Below, piece after piece: positions 53,845 to 62,636 of a stretch of DNA of 64,000 nt. The translations under genes were made by a program, and so were the position numbers. The notes under the pieces are model-generated. The model saw only the letters and a program-made list of their open reading frames with translations, was not told the DNA's origin and did not search any database. The stretch's first letter is position 1. Each line of letters begins with the position of its first letter. The DNA is from CAWIHK01 sp963835935 (GTDB lineage: Bacteria > Bacteroidota > Ignavibacteria > UBA10030 > CAVZMI01), in NCBI GenBank assembly GCA_963835935.1, contig CAWIHK010000001.1, positions 1,488,001 to 1,552,000 of the forward strand, read 5' to 3'.

Positions 53845-54798
53845 TTAGTGAGTAAGGTTTGAATTTATTTTTTTGTTATTCGAATCATATTTGAAAAATC
53901 CTTCTCCGGATTTTTTACCAAGCTTTCCTTCACGTACGAGTCGTCGAAGGAGGGGACAAGGACGGGAGTGTGATTCGCCCAACTCACTCCATAACGATTC
54001 CAACCATGTAAGAACTTCATCCAAACCGATCGAGTCCGCCATTTCGAGCGGCCCCATTGGAAGATTATATCCGAGTCGCATCGCTTGATCTATCCCATCG
54101 GCGGATGCGACACCGTCCATCAATACATTGAATGCTTCGTTAAGCATCGATACGATGATGCGTGTAGTGATGAATCCGGGAAATTCAAAAACTTCAATGG
54201 CAGTTTTCCCGATTCGTTCAGCAAATCTTTTCACAGTTTCGTGTGTATCATCCGATGTATTTTTTCCACGGACAAGTTCGACCACAGGCGTTTTCGGAAC
54301 CGGATTCAGAAAATGCATGCCGATAATCTTTTCCGGACGTTTTGTTGCTGAGGCAAGTTTCGATAAATTAAGCGTCGATGTGTTGGATGCAAGTATTGCG
54401 GTTTGTTTTGCAATTTCATCAAGCTTCTGAAAAATCATTATCTTAGTTTCATAATTCTCATCTACTGATTCAATGATCAAATCACATTCCCTCACATCAT
54501 CGAGCGAAACAGAAGATTTAATATGCGAGAGAAGAGATTTCTTTTCGCTCTTGGTGATTGCCCATCGACTAATTTCCTGATCAAGACCTTGACTGAGCAA
54601 ATCAAGCGATTGACGAAGTGTCTGGTCGTTTTTTTCGATCCCAAGAACTTCGATTCCTGCGCTAGATATTGTTTGAGCAATCCCTCGTCCCATCGTTCCA
54701 AGACCGATGACGGCAACTTTTCCGATTCGCTCGTTATCGCCGGATTTAAGCGATATTTCCCCGACAATATCCTGTATTTTTAATTTTACTTCCGACAT
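53845..54798 (-). CDS. 3-hydroxyacyl-CoA (3-hydroxybutyryl-CoA) dehydrogenase
   Basis: 317 aa from ATG 54798 (MSEVKLKIQDI), directly after the permease stop; an upstream in-frame ATG at 54834 lies inside the permease gene. Rossmann motif VAVIGLGTMGRGIAQTISSAG (in part), then LASNTSTLNLSKLA, IIGMHFLNPVPKTPVVELVRG, GFITTRIIVSMLNEAF, and LGYNLPMGPLEMADSIGLDEVL identify an NAD-linked short 3-hydroxyacyl-CoA dehydrogenase (HBD/PaaH type). The first 40 residues are an N-terminal extension compared with common HBDs. With ackA next to it, a fermentative or acyl-CoA role is likely. Confidence 0.92.
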   Translation of the reverse strand: MSEVKLKIQDIVGEISLKSGDNERIGKVAVIGLGTMGRGIAQTISSAGIEVLGIEKNDQTLRQSLDLLSQGLDQEISRWAITKSEKKSLLSHIKSSVSLDDVRECDLIIESVDENYETKIMIFQKLDEIAKQTAILASNTSTLNLSKLASATKRPEKIIGMHFLNPVPKTPVVELVRGKNTSDDTHETVKRFAERIGKTAIEVFEFPGFITTRIIVSMLNEAFNVLMDGVASADGIDQAMRLGYNLPMGPLEMADSIGLDEVLTWLESLWSELGESHSRPCPLLRRLVREGKLGKKSGEGFFKYDSNNKKINSNLTH

Positions 54799-54799
54799 G

Positions 54800-55618
54800 T
54801 TAAAAATCTTTCTTTTGAAATAAGATTGCTGCAACTATTAATGCCGCCGCCCCTGATGCTGTGGTGTAGTAGAAAGGATATGGATTCATGGCTGAACCCG
54901 AGATCAGCAACACCGTGTTTTTTTGTATATCTGATAATTGCGGTAATATATAATAAAGTCCATCAAAAATATAATGGAACACTTTATTCGGAAATAATTG
55001 AAATAAGATTCGTTCACGATTGCACAACAGACCATCTAGGATGAAAATATAGATGAAAGAAAACATTATCGTGAAGCCGGAACTGCGCATCACAACGCCG
55101 AATAAAACTACATAACAAATAATAACAGCAAATGAATAGAAAAAGAGAATAAAAGAATACAAGAACAGATAATTCCAAACACCGGCTTTCAGACCGATGA
55201 TAGCCCAGATACCGAGGATCACGTACAAAATGTTGATACCGACGCCGCTGAGAGCGCCGAGATATTTTCCAAGAAGAAGAAACGTTCTGCTTATTGGTTT
55301 GGAAAGATAGAGATCGATTGTCCCGCGTTCCATAGTGCTTGGTAATATGCCAGCTACGGCGAATACACCGAAAAGGACAATTCCAAAAAAAGCAGTCTGT
55401 ACCAGAGCCATTTGAATTGCCTCAATTAATTTCGCTTTCGCATCGTTCGGTAGCGGATTGCCGAATAAGAAAACGGTTTGAACTCCGTTTACGTCTTGCA
55501 CTTTGAAAATTAAAAAAATCACAATAAGAATAATTGTAGAGATACCGAAAAAGAAAAGCAGTGTGCCCTTCGATATGGTTTCGCGTAATGTATCGGTTAT
55601 AATTGCTCTAAGTTTCAT
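54800..55618 (-). CDS. ABC-2 type transporter permease
   Basis: 272 aa with six hydrophobic segments (e.g. GTLLFFFGISTIILIVIFLIF, FLYSFILFFYSFAVIICYVV). The segment ERGTIDLYLSKPISRTFLLLGKYLGALSGV is the typical ABC-2 permease coupling region. The start overlaps the ATPase stop (ATGA), and the stop is one base before the dehydrogenase start. Substrate unknown. Confidence 0.88.
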   Translation of the reverse strand: MKLRAIITDTLRETISKGTLLFFFGISTIILIVIFLIFKVQDVNGVQTVFLFGNPLPNDAKAKLIEAIQMALVQTAFFGIVLFGVFAVAGILPSTMERGTIDLYLSKPISRTFLLLGKYLGALSGVGINILYVILGIWAIIGLKAGVWNYLFLYSFILFFYSFAVIICYVVLFGVVMRSSGFTIMFSFIYIFILDGLLCNRERILFQLFPNKVFHYIFDGLYYILPQLSDIQKNTVLLISGSAMNPYPFYYTTASGAAALIVAAILFQKKDF

Positions 55619-56544
55619 AATTCTGATTTTATGAGAGAAATGAATGAATCTTCAAGTGTTGCACGCCGTTGCCCGATTGACAAAATAATAATATTTCGTG
55701 ATCGTAGAAGATCTATTACCGCATTAAGTTGTCGCGCATTATCATTATTAATGACCACGGATGAATCAATCTGTTGGATAGCCGGACTGATGTTCATCAA
55801 CTCAGCAATAATATTTTGGTCGAGTATAGTTCTGGTTGTGATGACATATTCGTTCGAAGTCTTAGTCAATTCATCGGTTGTTCCTAATTTTATCAATTCT
55901 CCTTTATTAAGAATTCCTACACGATCAGAAATTATTTCGACTTCAGAGAGGAGGTGAGAATTTAGAAAAATTGTTTTTCCTTCATCCCTGAGGCGACGGA
56001 GAATATCGCGAATTTCTTTTCGGCCAATCGGGTCGACGCCGTCTGTCGGTTCATCGAGAAACACAATTTCAGGATCGTTAATAATTGCCTGCGCTAATCC
56101 AATGCGCTGCAGCATGCCTTTCGAGTATTTTTTAATTTTTACTTTTGCCCAACGTTCCATACCGACCAGTGTAAGTAATTCCTTGACTTTTATCGAAAGC
56201 TGATTGGATTCCAGGCCACTAAGTTTTCCAAAGTACGTGAGTACTTGTTCGCCGGTTAAATAATTTGGATAACGATGATTTTCGGGAAGATAACCGATTC
56301 GTTCCTTAAACCGGAAATCATCGAGTGGTCTACCAAGAATAGTCGCAGCTCCTGACGTTGGATATATTATGCCGAGAAGGAGTTTAATAAAAGTAGTCTT
56401 GCCGGCGCCGTTTGGTCCGAGTAAGCCAAATACTTCACCAAGATTAACAGAAATACTAATAGGCCGGAGAGCTTCAACTCTCCGCTTACCGATCAGGCCA
56501 TTCCGGTAGGTCTTACAGAGGCCCTGAGTATCTATGACCGACAT
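55615..56544 (-). CDS. ABC transporter ATP-binding protein
   Basis: 309 aa. Walker A GLLGPNGAGKTTFIKLLLG, Q loop and YLPENHRYPNYLTGEQVL, signature YSKGMLQRIGLAQAI, Walker B EIVFLDEPTDGVDPIGR, H loop NSHLLSEVE. The C-terminal 90 residues are the extra domain seen in drug- and lipid-type exporters. First gene of the four-gene minus-strand operon; divergent from the suf regulator. Confidence 0.94.
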   Translation of the reverse strand: MSVIDTQGLCKTYRNGLIGKRRVEALRPISISVNLGEVFGLLGPNGAGKTTFIKLLLGIIYPTSGAATILGRPLDDFRFKERIGYLPENHRYPNYLTGEQVLTYFGKLSGLESNQLSIKVKELLTLVGMERWAKVKIKKYSKGMLQRIGLAQAIINDPEIVFLDEPTDGVDPIGRKEIRDILRRLRDEGKTIFLNSHLLSEVEIISDRVGILNKGELIKLGTTDELTKTSNEYVITTRTILDQNIIAELMNISPAIQQIDSSVVINNDNARQLNAVIDLLRSRNIIILSIGQRRATLEDSFISLIKSEL

Positions 56545-56612
56545 TAACTTTCCGAAAAAAATTTATCATTTAAAGATACGGAAAAATGGAATAATGTTCA
56601 AGGATTATTTTA

Positions 56613-56641
56613 TTGACTTTTATACGAATTTAAAATAAATT
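56613..56641 (+). promoter_or_regulatory. Promoter of the suf operon
   Basis: TTGACT (56613-56618), 17-base spacer, TAAATT (56636-56641). Identical boxes and spacing occur at 39157-39185. It lies about 114 nt before the Rrf2 gene, leaving a long leader. Confidence 0.5.
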
Positions 56642-56695
56642 ATAATAATAAAAATTGTTTGAGGAACTACAGTTTCTCAAAATGTGTTCTTAATT

Positions 56696-56747
56696 ATGAC
56701 TTAATTCGAAGTCATTTTTTTTGGAACAAAATAAGACTTATATAGTC
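56696..56747 (+). promoter_or_regulatory. Hairpin plus T-run and a second dyad in the suf leader
   Basis: ATGACTT-AATTCG-AAGTCAT (56696-56715) is a perfect 7-bp stem followed by a run of T's: a candidate attenuator or an operator dyad. Downstream, GACTTATATAGTC (56735-56747) is a second, shorter dyad just before the Rrf2 start. Either could be the binding site of the Rrf2 protein. Confidence 0.4.
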
Positions 56748-56754
56748 GGGTATT

Positions 56755-57162
56755 ATGTTACGTTTATCAAAAAAAGTTGAGTATGGAATTATTGCTATAC
56801 GCCACGTCGCATTGCATGGTGCTCCAGGATATGTGACTACTGCAAAAGAAATCTCGGATCTATACGACATCTCTTTTGAATTACTTTCAAAAGTTCTACA
56901 GCGGCTGACGAAGGCGGGATTGATTGTCTCGCACCAGGGAGTTCATGGTGGATACACACTTGCAAAGAGTTCGAATTCAATAACAATCTCATCCATTATT
57001 TACGCAATCGAAGGAGAGTCTCCGGCAATCATTCAGTGCACTTCGGAGAGAGCGGAAAAATGTACAATCATGGATACATGCACAATCAAAAACCCGCTAG
57101 AAAAAATTCAAAGTAATATCCATCAAGCCTTTGATAAAATTACATTAGCGGAGATTGTTTAA
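56755..57162 (+). CDS. Rrf2-family (IscR/SufR-like) Fe-S regulator
   Basis: 135 aa. Winged helix-turn-helix: LSKKVEYGIIAIRHVALH, TTAKEISDLYDISFELLSKVLQRLTKAGLIVSHQGVHGGYTLAK. Three cysteines, C-TSERAEK-C-TIMDT-C (about residues 99-113), sit where IscR-type proteins bind a [2Fe-2S] cluster. First gene of the suf operon, so it likely represses the operon when clusters are plentiful. Metal binding and repression are inferred from the family. Confidence 0.93.
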   Translation: MLRLSKKVEYGIIAIRHVALHGAPGYVTTAKEISDLYDISFELLSKVLQRLTKAGLIVSHQGVHGGYTLAKSSNSITISSIIYAIEGESPAIIQCTSERAEKCTIMDTCTIKNPLEKIQSNIHQAFDKITLAEIV

Positions 57163-57168
57163 AGCGAT

Positions 57169-58371
57169 ATGAAGGTACCTGTTTACATAGATTATCATGC
57201 AACTACACCTATGGATCCCCGCGTGTTTGAAGTTATGGCTCCCTATTTTGTTGAGAAGTTTGGCAACGCATCGAGTCGGGTACACGCTTATGGTTGGGAT
57301 GCTGAGTCTGCAGTGAGTCAGGCGAGAAAAGAAATTGCGTCGCTTATCAACGCTCGATCGAATGAAATCGTATTCACCAGTGGAGCAACAGAATCGAATA
57401 ACCTGGCAATAAAAGGAGTAGCCGAGGCTTACAAGAGAGTTGGAAGTCACATTATTACAGTTACTACCGAACACAACGCTGTACTTGATGTATGTCGATC
57501 ACTCGAAAAACGAGGAATTGCAGTAACGTATCTTCCCGTCAATCAAGATGGAAATCTTGATCTCGATCTCTTAGAAAATGCAATTACAGATCGAACGATT
57601 CTTGTGTCCGTCATGGCCGCAAATAACGAGATTGGTGTCATCGCACCGCTTCGGCAAATCGGAAATTTGTGTCGGAAGCATGGTGTTTTATTCCACACGG
57701 ACGCTGCTCAGGCGCTTGCAACAATAAAAATCGATGTCCAGGAATATCAAATCGATTTGATGTCAATGAGTGCGCACAAAATGTATGGCCCGAAGGGTGT
57801 AGGCGCGTTGTATGTCAGGCGCCGACAACCACGCGTCAACCTCCAACCACAGATGGATGGCGGCGGCCACGAAGAAGGATTTAGATCTGGAACATTGAAT
57901 GTTCCGGGAATAGTCGGATTTGGCGCGGCAGCAAATCTTATAGCAAAAGAATTGTCTGAAGATGCGGTTCGAATCAAATTATTGCGCTTAAAGTTGTGGA
58001 ATGGACTAAAAAACAACATTAACGATATTTTCTTAAATGGTTCTTTCGAAAACAGGTTGATCAATAATCTTAATTTCATAATTAAAGGCATTCCTTCAAC
58101 GACATTAATGATGGAATTGAAAGATATAGCCTTCTCTTCCGGCGCGGCATGCAGCTCCGCCAATCCGGAGGCGTCGCACGTTCTTCATTCAATTGGTTTA
58201 ACAGAATCAGATGCACGTTCATCAATTAGGATAGGAATTGGGAGATTTACTACCGACGAAGAAATTGAATATGTCATTCACCGATTCATAGAGGTTGTAG
58301 GAAAATTGAGAACTTTTTCATCAATCCATGATCGACCGATAAACCAAAAATCTTTGGTACCACAAATCTGA
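57169..58371 (+). CDS. Cysteine desulfurase, NifS/IscS type
   Basis: 400 aa, class I (group I) desulfurase releasing sulfur from cysteine with PLP. Motifs: YIDYHATTPMDPRVFE, TSGATESNNLAIKG, TTEHNAVLDVC, HTDAAQALATIKID, PLP Lys in MSMSAHKMYGPKGVG, and catalytic Cys in FSSGAACSSANPEASHVL. It lies 6 nt after the Rrf2 gene. A second, SufS-type desulfurase ends the same cluster (62637-63878). Confidence 0.95.
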   Translation: MKVPVYIDYHATTPMDPRVFEVMAPYFVEKFGNASSRVHAYGWDAESAVSQARKEIASLINARSNEIVFTSGATESNNLAIKGVAEAYKRVGSHIITVTTEHNAVLDVCRSLEKRGIAVTYLPVNQDGNLDLDLLENAITDRTILVSVMAANNEIGVIAPLRQIGNLCRKHGVLFHTDAAQALATIKIDVQEYQIDLMSMSAHKMYGPKGVGALYVRRRQPRVNLQPQMDGGGHEEGFRSGTLNVPGIVGFGAAANLIAKELSEDAVRIKLLRLKLWNGLKNNINDIFLNGSFENRLINNLNFIIKGIPSTTLMMELKDIAFSSGAACSSANPEASHVLHSIGLTESDARSSIRIGIGRFTTDEEIEYVIHRFIEVVGKLRTFSSIHDRPINQKSLVPQI

Positions 58372-58383
58372 TAGGAACGAGCT

Positions 58384-58704
58384 ATGATGCAGCAAACGGA
58401 ATATATCATAACAAACTTCAGAGAAGTCCTCAATTTTTTGAAAAAAAACTATCCATTGTATCATTTGTCGAATGTTTTTTTTCGGGATATTCAGTTCGGG
58501 ATGATTAAATATTTCGAATCAAAAAATCAAAAACTCCAGTTGCGCCACGCAGAACGGGTGGCGATAGGATTTATCGAATTTCTTAAAAAACAAAAAATAT
58601 TATTTCAGATTAACGAGGTCACATGGAAGTTAAACTATCCGGATTTTGTCGCAAAACCTCCGGTTCAAAAACAACCATCGGCCGCAACAACGATTCAAAA
58701 ATAA
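58384..58704 (+). CDS. Small unknown protein within the suf operon
   Basis: 106 aa. Mostly helical, basic and aromatic (NFREVLNFLKKNYPLYHLSNVFFRDIQFGMIKYFESK; quoted in parts), with ERVAIGFIEFLKKQKI in the middle and a disordered PVQKQPSAATT tail. No cysteines, so it does not hold a cluster itself. It lies 12 nt after the cysteine desulfurase and 13 nt before sufC, so it is co-transcribed with them. No family recognised. Confidence 0.75.
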   Translation: MMQQTEYIITNFREVLNFLKKNYPLYHLSNVFFRDIQFGMIKYFESKNQKLQLRHAERVAIGFIEFLKKQKILFQINEVTWKLNYPDFVAKPPVQKQPSAATTIQK

Positions 58705-58717
58705 TAGGTAAATAAAA

Positions 58718-59524
58718 ATGGGAAGAACGTTAGAAGTACAAAATTTACATGTTGAAGTTGAAGGAAAAGAAATATTAAAAGGTCTTTCCCTTATTATCAA
58801 TAAAGGCGAAGTACATGCAATCATGGGGCCGAATGGTTCCGGTAAAAGCACACTTGCGAATACTTTAATGGGGCATCCGGGTTACACTGTCACAAAAGGA
58901 CAAATACTGTTCGAAGGCCATGATATCACCTCGATGAAACCTGATGAGCGCGCTGCACTCGGAATGTTTCTCGCATTCCAATACCCTCTTGAGATTCCGG
59001 GCGTGACGTTGTTTAATTTCCTTCGCACAACAATGAATTCCCTTCGGAAAAAAAAGACAGGAGTCGACGCGGAGAAAGATAAAAAAATTGCCGCTCAATC
59101 GTTGCGGGAGTTCAATAAAAAAATGAACGAGAAAATGAAATTGCTTGAAATGGATCAAGCTTTTTCATCAAGATATTTGAATGAAGGTTTTTCAGGTGGA
59201 GAAAAGAAACGAGCCGAAGTGCTGCAACTTGCTATGCTCGAACCGGAACTCGCGATATTGGACGAAACGGATTCCGGTCTGGATATCGATGCGATGCGAA
59301 TTGTGGCGAATGGCGTCAACAGTCTTGTAGGACCGAATATTGGAATTCTTCTGATTACACATTATCAACGGCTTCTGGATTATATCAAACCTCAATTCGT
59401 CCACGTGTTAATCGATGGGAGGCTGGTGCTCTCGGACGGGCCAGAGCTTGCGCTTAAATTGGAAGAAAACGGATATGATTGGGTGAAGGAGCGGGAAGGA
59501 AATGTGATCGCATCAAATGCTTAG
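58718..59524 (+). CDS. sufC: Fe-S cluster assembly ATPase SufC
   Basis: 268 aa, ABC-type ATPase. Walker A IMGPNGSGKSTLANTLMG, PDERAALGMFLAFQYPLEIPGVT (SufC-specific), signature EGFSGGEKKRAEVLQLAML, Walker B LAILDETDSGLDIDAM, ITHYQRLLDYIKP. It powers the SufBC2D scaffold. It starts 13 nt after the small unknown gene and ends 15 nt before sufB. Confidence 0.97.
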   Translation: MGRTLEVQNLHVEVEGKEILKGLSLIINKGEVHAIMGPNGSGKSTLANTLMGHPGYTVTKGQILFEGHDITSMKPDERAALGMFLAFQYPLEIPGVTLFNFLRTTMNSLRKKKTGVDAEKDKKIAAQSLREFNKKMNEKMKLLEMDQAFSSRYLNEGFSGGEKKRAEVLQLAMLEPELAILDETDSGLDIDAMRIVANGVNSLVGPNIGILLITHYQRLLDYIKPQFVHVLIDGRLVLSDGPELALKLEENGYDWVKEREGNVIASNA

Positions 59525-59539
59525 TAAGGGGAAATAATC

Positions 59540-60952
59540 ATGAACGACAAAGTTCTCGAACTGCGAGAAAAAAATAGATACACGGAAAAATACGGTTTCC
59601 ATGACACGGATTCGTTTGTTTACAGAATGGAAAAAGGCCTCTCCAAAAAAGTTGTGGAGGAGATTTCAAGCATTAAAGAAGAACCTGAATGGATGACCAA
59701 ATTCCGTCTGCGTGCTCTCGAAATATTTTATAGAAAGCAAATGCCCAGCTGGGGCGGGGATTTATCAAAATTGGATTTTGAAAATATTTACTATTACATC
59801 AGGCCGGCTGACAAGAAAAGTCGGAATTGGGAAGACGTTCCGGCAAAAGTCAAAAAAACTTTTGACCGTCTCGGGATTCCTGAAGCTGAAAAAAAATTTC
59901 TGGCCGGTGTCGAGGCTCAATACGACTCGGAAAGTGTGTACAGCAGTTTGAAAGGCGAGTGGGAAAAATTGGGCGTGATATTTTGCAGTACTGATGAAGC
60001 GGTAAAAAGATATCCCGATATTGTGCGCCAATATTTCGGAACTGTCATTCCGCCCGCTGATAATAAGTTTGCGGCTCTGAACAGTGCGGTTTGGAGCGGC
60101 GGCTCGTTCATCCATGTGCCGGAAGGCGTTCATGTCGATATTCCTCTGCAGGCGTACTTCCGCATTAATTCAGAAAATGCAGGCCAGTTTGAACGAACGC
60201 TCATCATTGCAGAAAAAGGAAGCAGCATTCACTACGTTGAAGGCTGTACGGCGCCAACTTATGCGGTCGATGCACTTCACAGCGCTGTTGTTGAAATCAT
60301 CGTGAAAGAAGCTGCCCATGTTCGTTACACCACAATTCAAAACTGGTCGGACAATGTGTACAATCTTGTGACGAAGCGAGCAACAGCGTATCGCGACGCA
60401 ACAATGGAGTGGATCGATGGAAATATAGGAAGCAAACTTACAATGAAATATCCAGCGATTTATATGATGGAACCCGGCGCACACGGCGAAGTGCTTTCTC
60501 TTGCTTATGCAGGCGATGGCCAACATCAGGATACTGGCGCGAAGGCAGTTCATTTCGCTCCTCATACATCATCGATCATCACTTCAAAATCGATCAGTAA
60601 AGGAAGTGGACGCACAAGTTATCGCGGATTGGTGAAAGTTCATAATGGAGCTCGTGGGATTAAATCGAGTGTCAAATGCGATGCGTTACTGCTTGATGAC
60701 ATTGCACGAAGCGATACATACCCGACAATTGAAGTGGATGAGGACAATGTTCAGATCGGACATGAAGCCACGGTGAGCAAAGTCGGCGACGAACAACTCT
60801 TTTATTTACAAAGCCGGGGTCTGAATTCGGATGAAGCGACAGCTTTGATTGTAAGCGGATTCATTCAGCCTATTGTCAAAGAGCTTCCGATGGAATATGC
60901 GGTTGAATTAAATCGACTGATTGCCCTGGAGATGGAGGGATCGGTAGGATAG
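59540..60952 (+). CDS. sufB: Fe-S cluster assembly scaffold SufB
   Basis: 470 aa. Motifs: GVIFCSTDEAVKRYPDIVRQYFG, FAALNSAVWSGGSFIHVPEGVHVDIPLQ, EKGSSIHYVEGCTAPTY with the conserved Cys, VHFAPHTSSIITSKSISKGSGRTSYRGLVKV and QIGHEATVSKVGDEQLFYLQSRG. It builds the nascent cluster with SufC and SufD. A degenerate hexamer repeat follows 6 nt after the stop. Confidence 0.97.
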   Translation: MNDKVLELREKNRYTEKYGFHDTDSFVYRMEKGLSKKVVEEISSIKEEPEWMTKFRLRALEIFYRKQMPSWGGDLSKLDFENIYYYIRPADKKSRNWEDVPAKVKKTFDRLGIPEAEKKFLAGVEAQYDSESVYSSLKGEWEKLGVIFCSTDEAVKRYPDIVRQYFGTVIPPADNKFAALNSAVWSGGSFIHVPEGVHVDIPLQAYFRINSENAGQFERTLIIAEKGSSIHYVEGCTAPTYAVDALHSAVVEIIVKEAAHVRYTTIQNWSDNVYNLVTKRATAYRDATMEWIDGNIGSKLTMKYPAIYMMEPGAHGEVLSLAYAGDGQHQDTGAKAVHFAPHTSSIITSKSISKGSGRTSYRGLVKVHNGARGIKSSVKCDALLLDDIARSDTYPTIEVDEDNVQIGHEATVSKVGDEQLFYLQSRGLNSDEATALIVSGFIQPIVKELPMEYAVELNRLIALEMEGSVG

Positions 60953-60958
60953 AGAAAA

Positions 60959-61012
60959 GATCAAGATTAAGATCAAGATTAAGGTTAAGGACAAGATCAA
61001 GGTAGAGTTAGA
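60959..61012. repeat. Degenerate hexanucleotide repeat after sufB
   Basis: Nine hexamers: GATCAA, GATTAA, GATCAA, GATTAA, GGTTAA, GGACAA, GATCAA, GGTAGA, GTTAGA. Same consensus (GRTYAA) and position after a stop codon as the array at 43018-43059. It lies between sufB and sufD inside the operon. Confidence 0.78.
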
Positions 61013-61042
61013 GCGATAAAAATTGAAAAGGAAATAAACTTA

Positions 61043-62320
61043 ATGGATGTTGTAGTGAGAGAACAAAAATTATTGGAACTTGGTGAGTTTAATCGAGCAA
61101 ATCTCGAATCATATTCACAAAAATCGAACGAACCAGAATGGATGCTGGCAAAACGTTTGCGCGCATGGACAATTTATTCTGAAATGCCCGGACAATCTGC
61201 ACATCAGGAACTTCCGGTTTCACAACGAATTGACATAAAAGATTTGCGGGTTGCTGAACTAGCAAACCCATTTTTTAGAACCAACTCCTATTTGCCACAG
61301 AAAGATTCGAAGCTCATCGATAATTTACAACAGCAAGGTGTGATTTATTCAGACATGCGATCGGCACTAACGAATCATCCGGATTTGATCGAAAAATATT
61401 TTATGACCGACTGTATCCGGATCAATGATGGAAAATTTGTGTCTTTTCATGCCGCATTCTGGGATGGAACAGGCACCTTTCTCTATGTTCCAAAAAATGT
61501 TTCGGTGAAGTTTCCATTGTTCGATAAAGTGATGTTAGAATATGGAGTTGACGCTATATTTCCGCACACATTAATCGTGGCCGAAGAAGGAAGCAGTGTC
61601 ACGTTTGTTGAAATGTACGAATCGAGCAAGCGGGAGACACAGGCACTTGTTAATGGCGTTGTAGAAATAATTGCAGGCAGGTCTTCGCATGTGAATTACA
61701 TCAGCGCACAAACGCTGGATCCAAACATTTATCATTTTTGTTTTAAAAGAACGATTTCAAAGAAGAACAGCATCGTCAAATTGTATGAAGCCTCGTTCGG
61801 AAGTAAAGTGTCAAAAAATAATGTTGAACTTATTCTTGATGAATCGGATTCTGAAGGAGAATTGCAGGGAATATTCTTCCCGATGGGCGACCAACAAATA
61901 GAATTTAAAACACTTCAGGTTCACGCAGCTCCGCGGACAAAAAGTAACTTATTATACAAAGGGGCTCTTAATGACAGAGCGCGTTCTGTTTTTGAAGGGA
62001 TGATTCAAGTTCATAAGGGAGCGCAACGAACAGATGCTTACCAATCGAACCGAAATGTTCTCCTAAGCCCAGAGGCGCATGCAGATTCAATCCCGAAATT
62101 GGAGATCGAGGCAAATGATGTACGATGCTCGCATGGCGCGACAGTAGGACCTCTTGATGACGAAGCATTATTCTATTTGATGAGCAGAGGTTTAAACAAG
62201 GAAGAAGCAACGAAAATGCTTGTGGTCGGATTTCTTGTTCCCGTAATCGATAAAATTCCGGTTTACGGTATTCGTGAACAACTCCTGCAATACGTTGAAG
62301 AAAATATTCGGATATCCTGA
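61043..62320 (+). CDS. sufD: Fe-S cluster assembly protein SufD
   Basis: 425 aa. EPEWMLAKRLRAWTIYSEMP near the N-terminus, FVSFHAAFWDGTGTFLYVPKNV, VAEEGSSVTFVEMYES, VHAAPRTKSNLLYKGALNDRARSVFEGMI (in parts) and CSHGATVGPLDDEALFYLMSRGLNKEEA define SufD, the partner of SufB. AAAGGAAAT lies before the ATG. The stop is 2 nt before the Rieske gene. Confidence 0.95.
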   Translation: MDVVVREQKLLELGEFNRANLESYSQKSNEPEWMLAKRLRAWTIYSEMPGQSAHQELPVSQRIDIKDLRVAELANPFFRTNSYLPQKDSKLIDNLQQQGVIYSDMRSALTNHPDLIEKYFMTDCIRINDGKFVSFHAAFWDGTGTFLYVPKNVSVKFPLFDKVMLEYGVDAIFPHTLIVAEEGSSVTFVEMYESSKRETQALVNGVVEIIAGRSSHVNYISAQTLDPNIYHFCFKRTISKKNSIVKLYEASFGSKVSKNNVELILDESDSEGELQGIFFPMGDQQIEFKTLQVHAAPRTKSNLLYKGALNDRARSVFEGMIQVHKGAQRTDAYQSNRNVLLSPEAHADSIPKLEIEANDVRCSHGATVGPLDDEALFYLMSRGLNKEEATKMLVVGFLVPVIDKIPVYGIREQLLQYVEENIRIS

Positions 62321-62322
62321 TC

Positions 62323-62634
62323 ATGGGTGAAAAAAGGAAGGTTGGGAAATTGACCGAGCTAATTCTTAACAAATCAAAATCCGTCATAATTGATGGAAAA
62401 CAGATTCTACTCATCAAACTCGACGACGGTGTTTTTGCTGTCGATGGCGTTTGCACTCACGAAGAAGAGTCGCTTGCTGAAGGATACATTGATGACGGCA
62501 CAATCGAATGTCCCCGGCATGGTGCGATATTTGATATTCGTTCCGGTGTTGCAAAAACGCTTCCAGCAGTCGAGGCTCTTCAAACGTATTCAATTTTTAT
62601 TGAAAATGACGACATTTATTTGACCGGTTTATAA
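62323..62634 (+). CDS. Rieske [2Fe-2S] ferredoxin-like protein
   Basis: 103 aa, one Rieske domain. Cluster ligands: VCTHEEESLAEG (C-x-H) and ECPRHGAIFDI (C-x2-H) with the usual spacing. No membrane helix. It resembles the NirD/biphenyl dioxygenase ferredoxin group often found in suf operons, where it may donate electrons. Two nt after sufD, 2 nt before sufS. Confidence 0.93.
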   Translation: MGEKRKVGKLTELILNKSKSVIIDGKQILLIKLDDGVFAVDGVCTHEEESLAEGYIDDGTIECPRHGAIFDIRSGVAKTLPAVEALQTYSIFIENDDIYLTGL

Positions 62635-62636
62635 AA

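Noticed and set aside
43018..61012. Hexamer arrays as a CRISPR or coding tandem repeat
   Set aside because: Units are 6 bp and degenerate, with no spacers. Alternative frames would give only short Lys/Ile-type peptides with no start signal.
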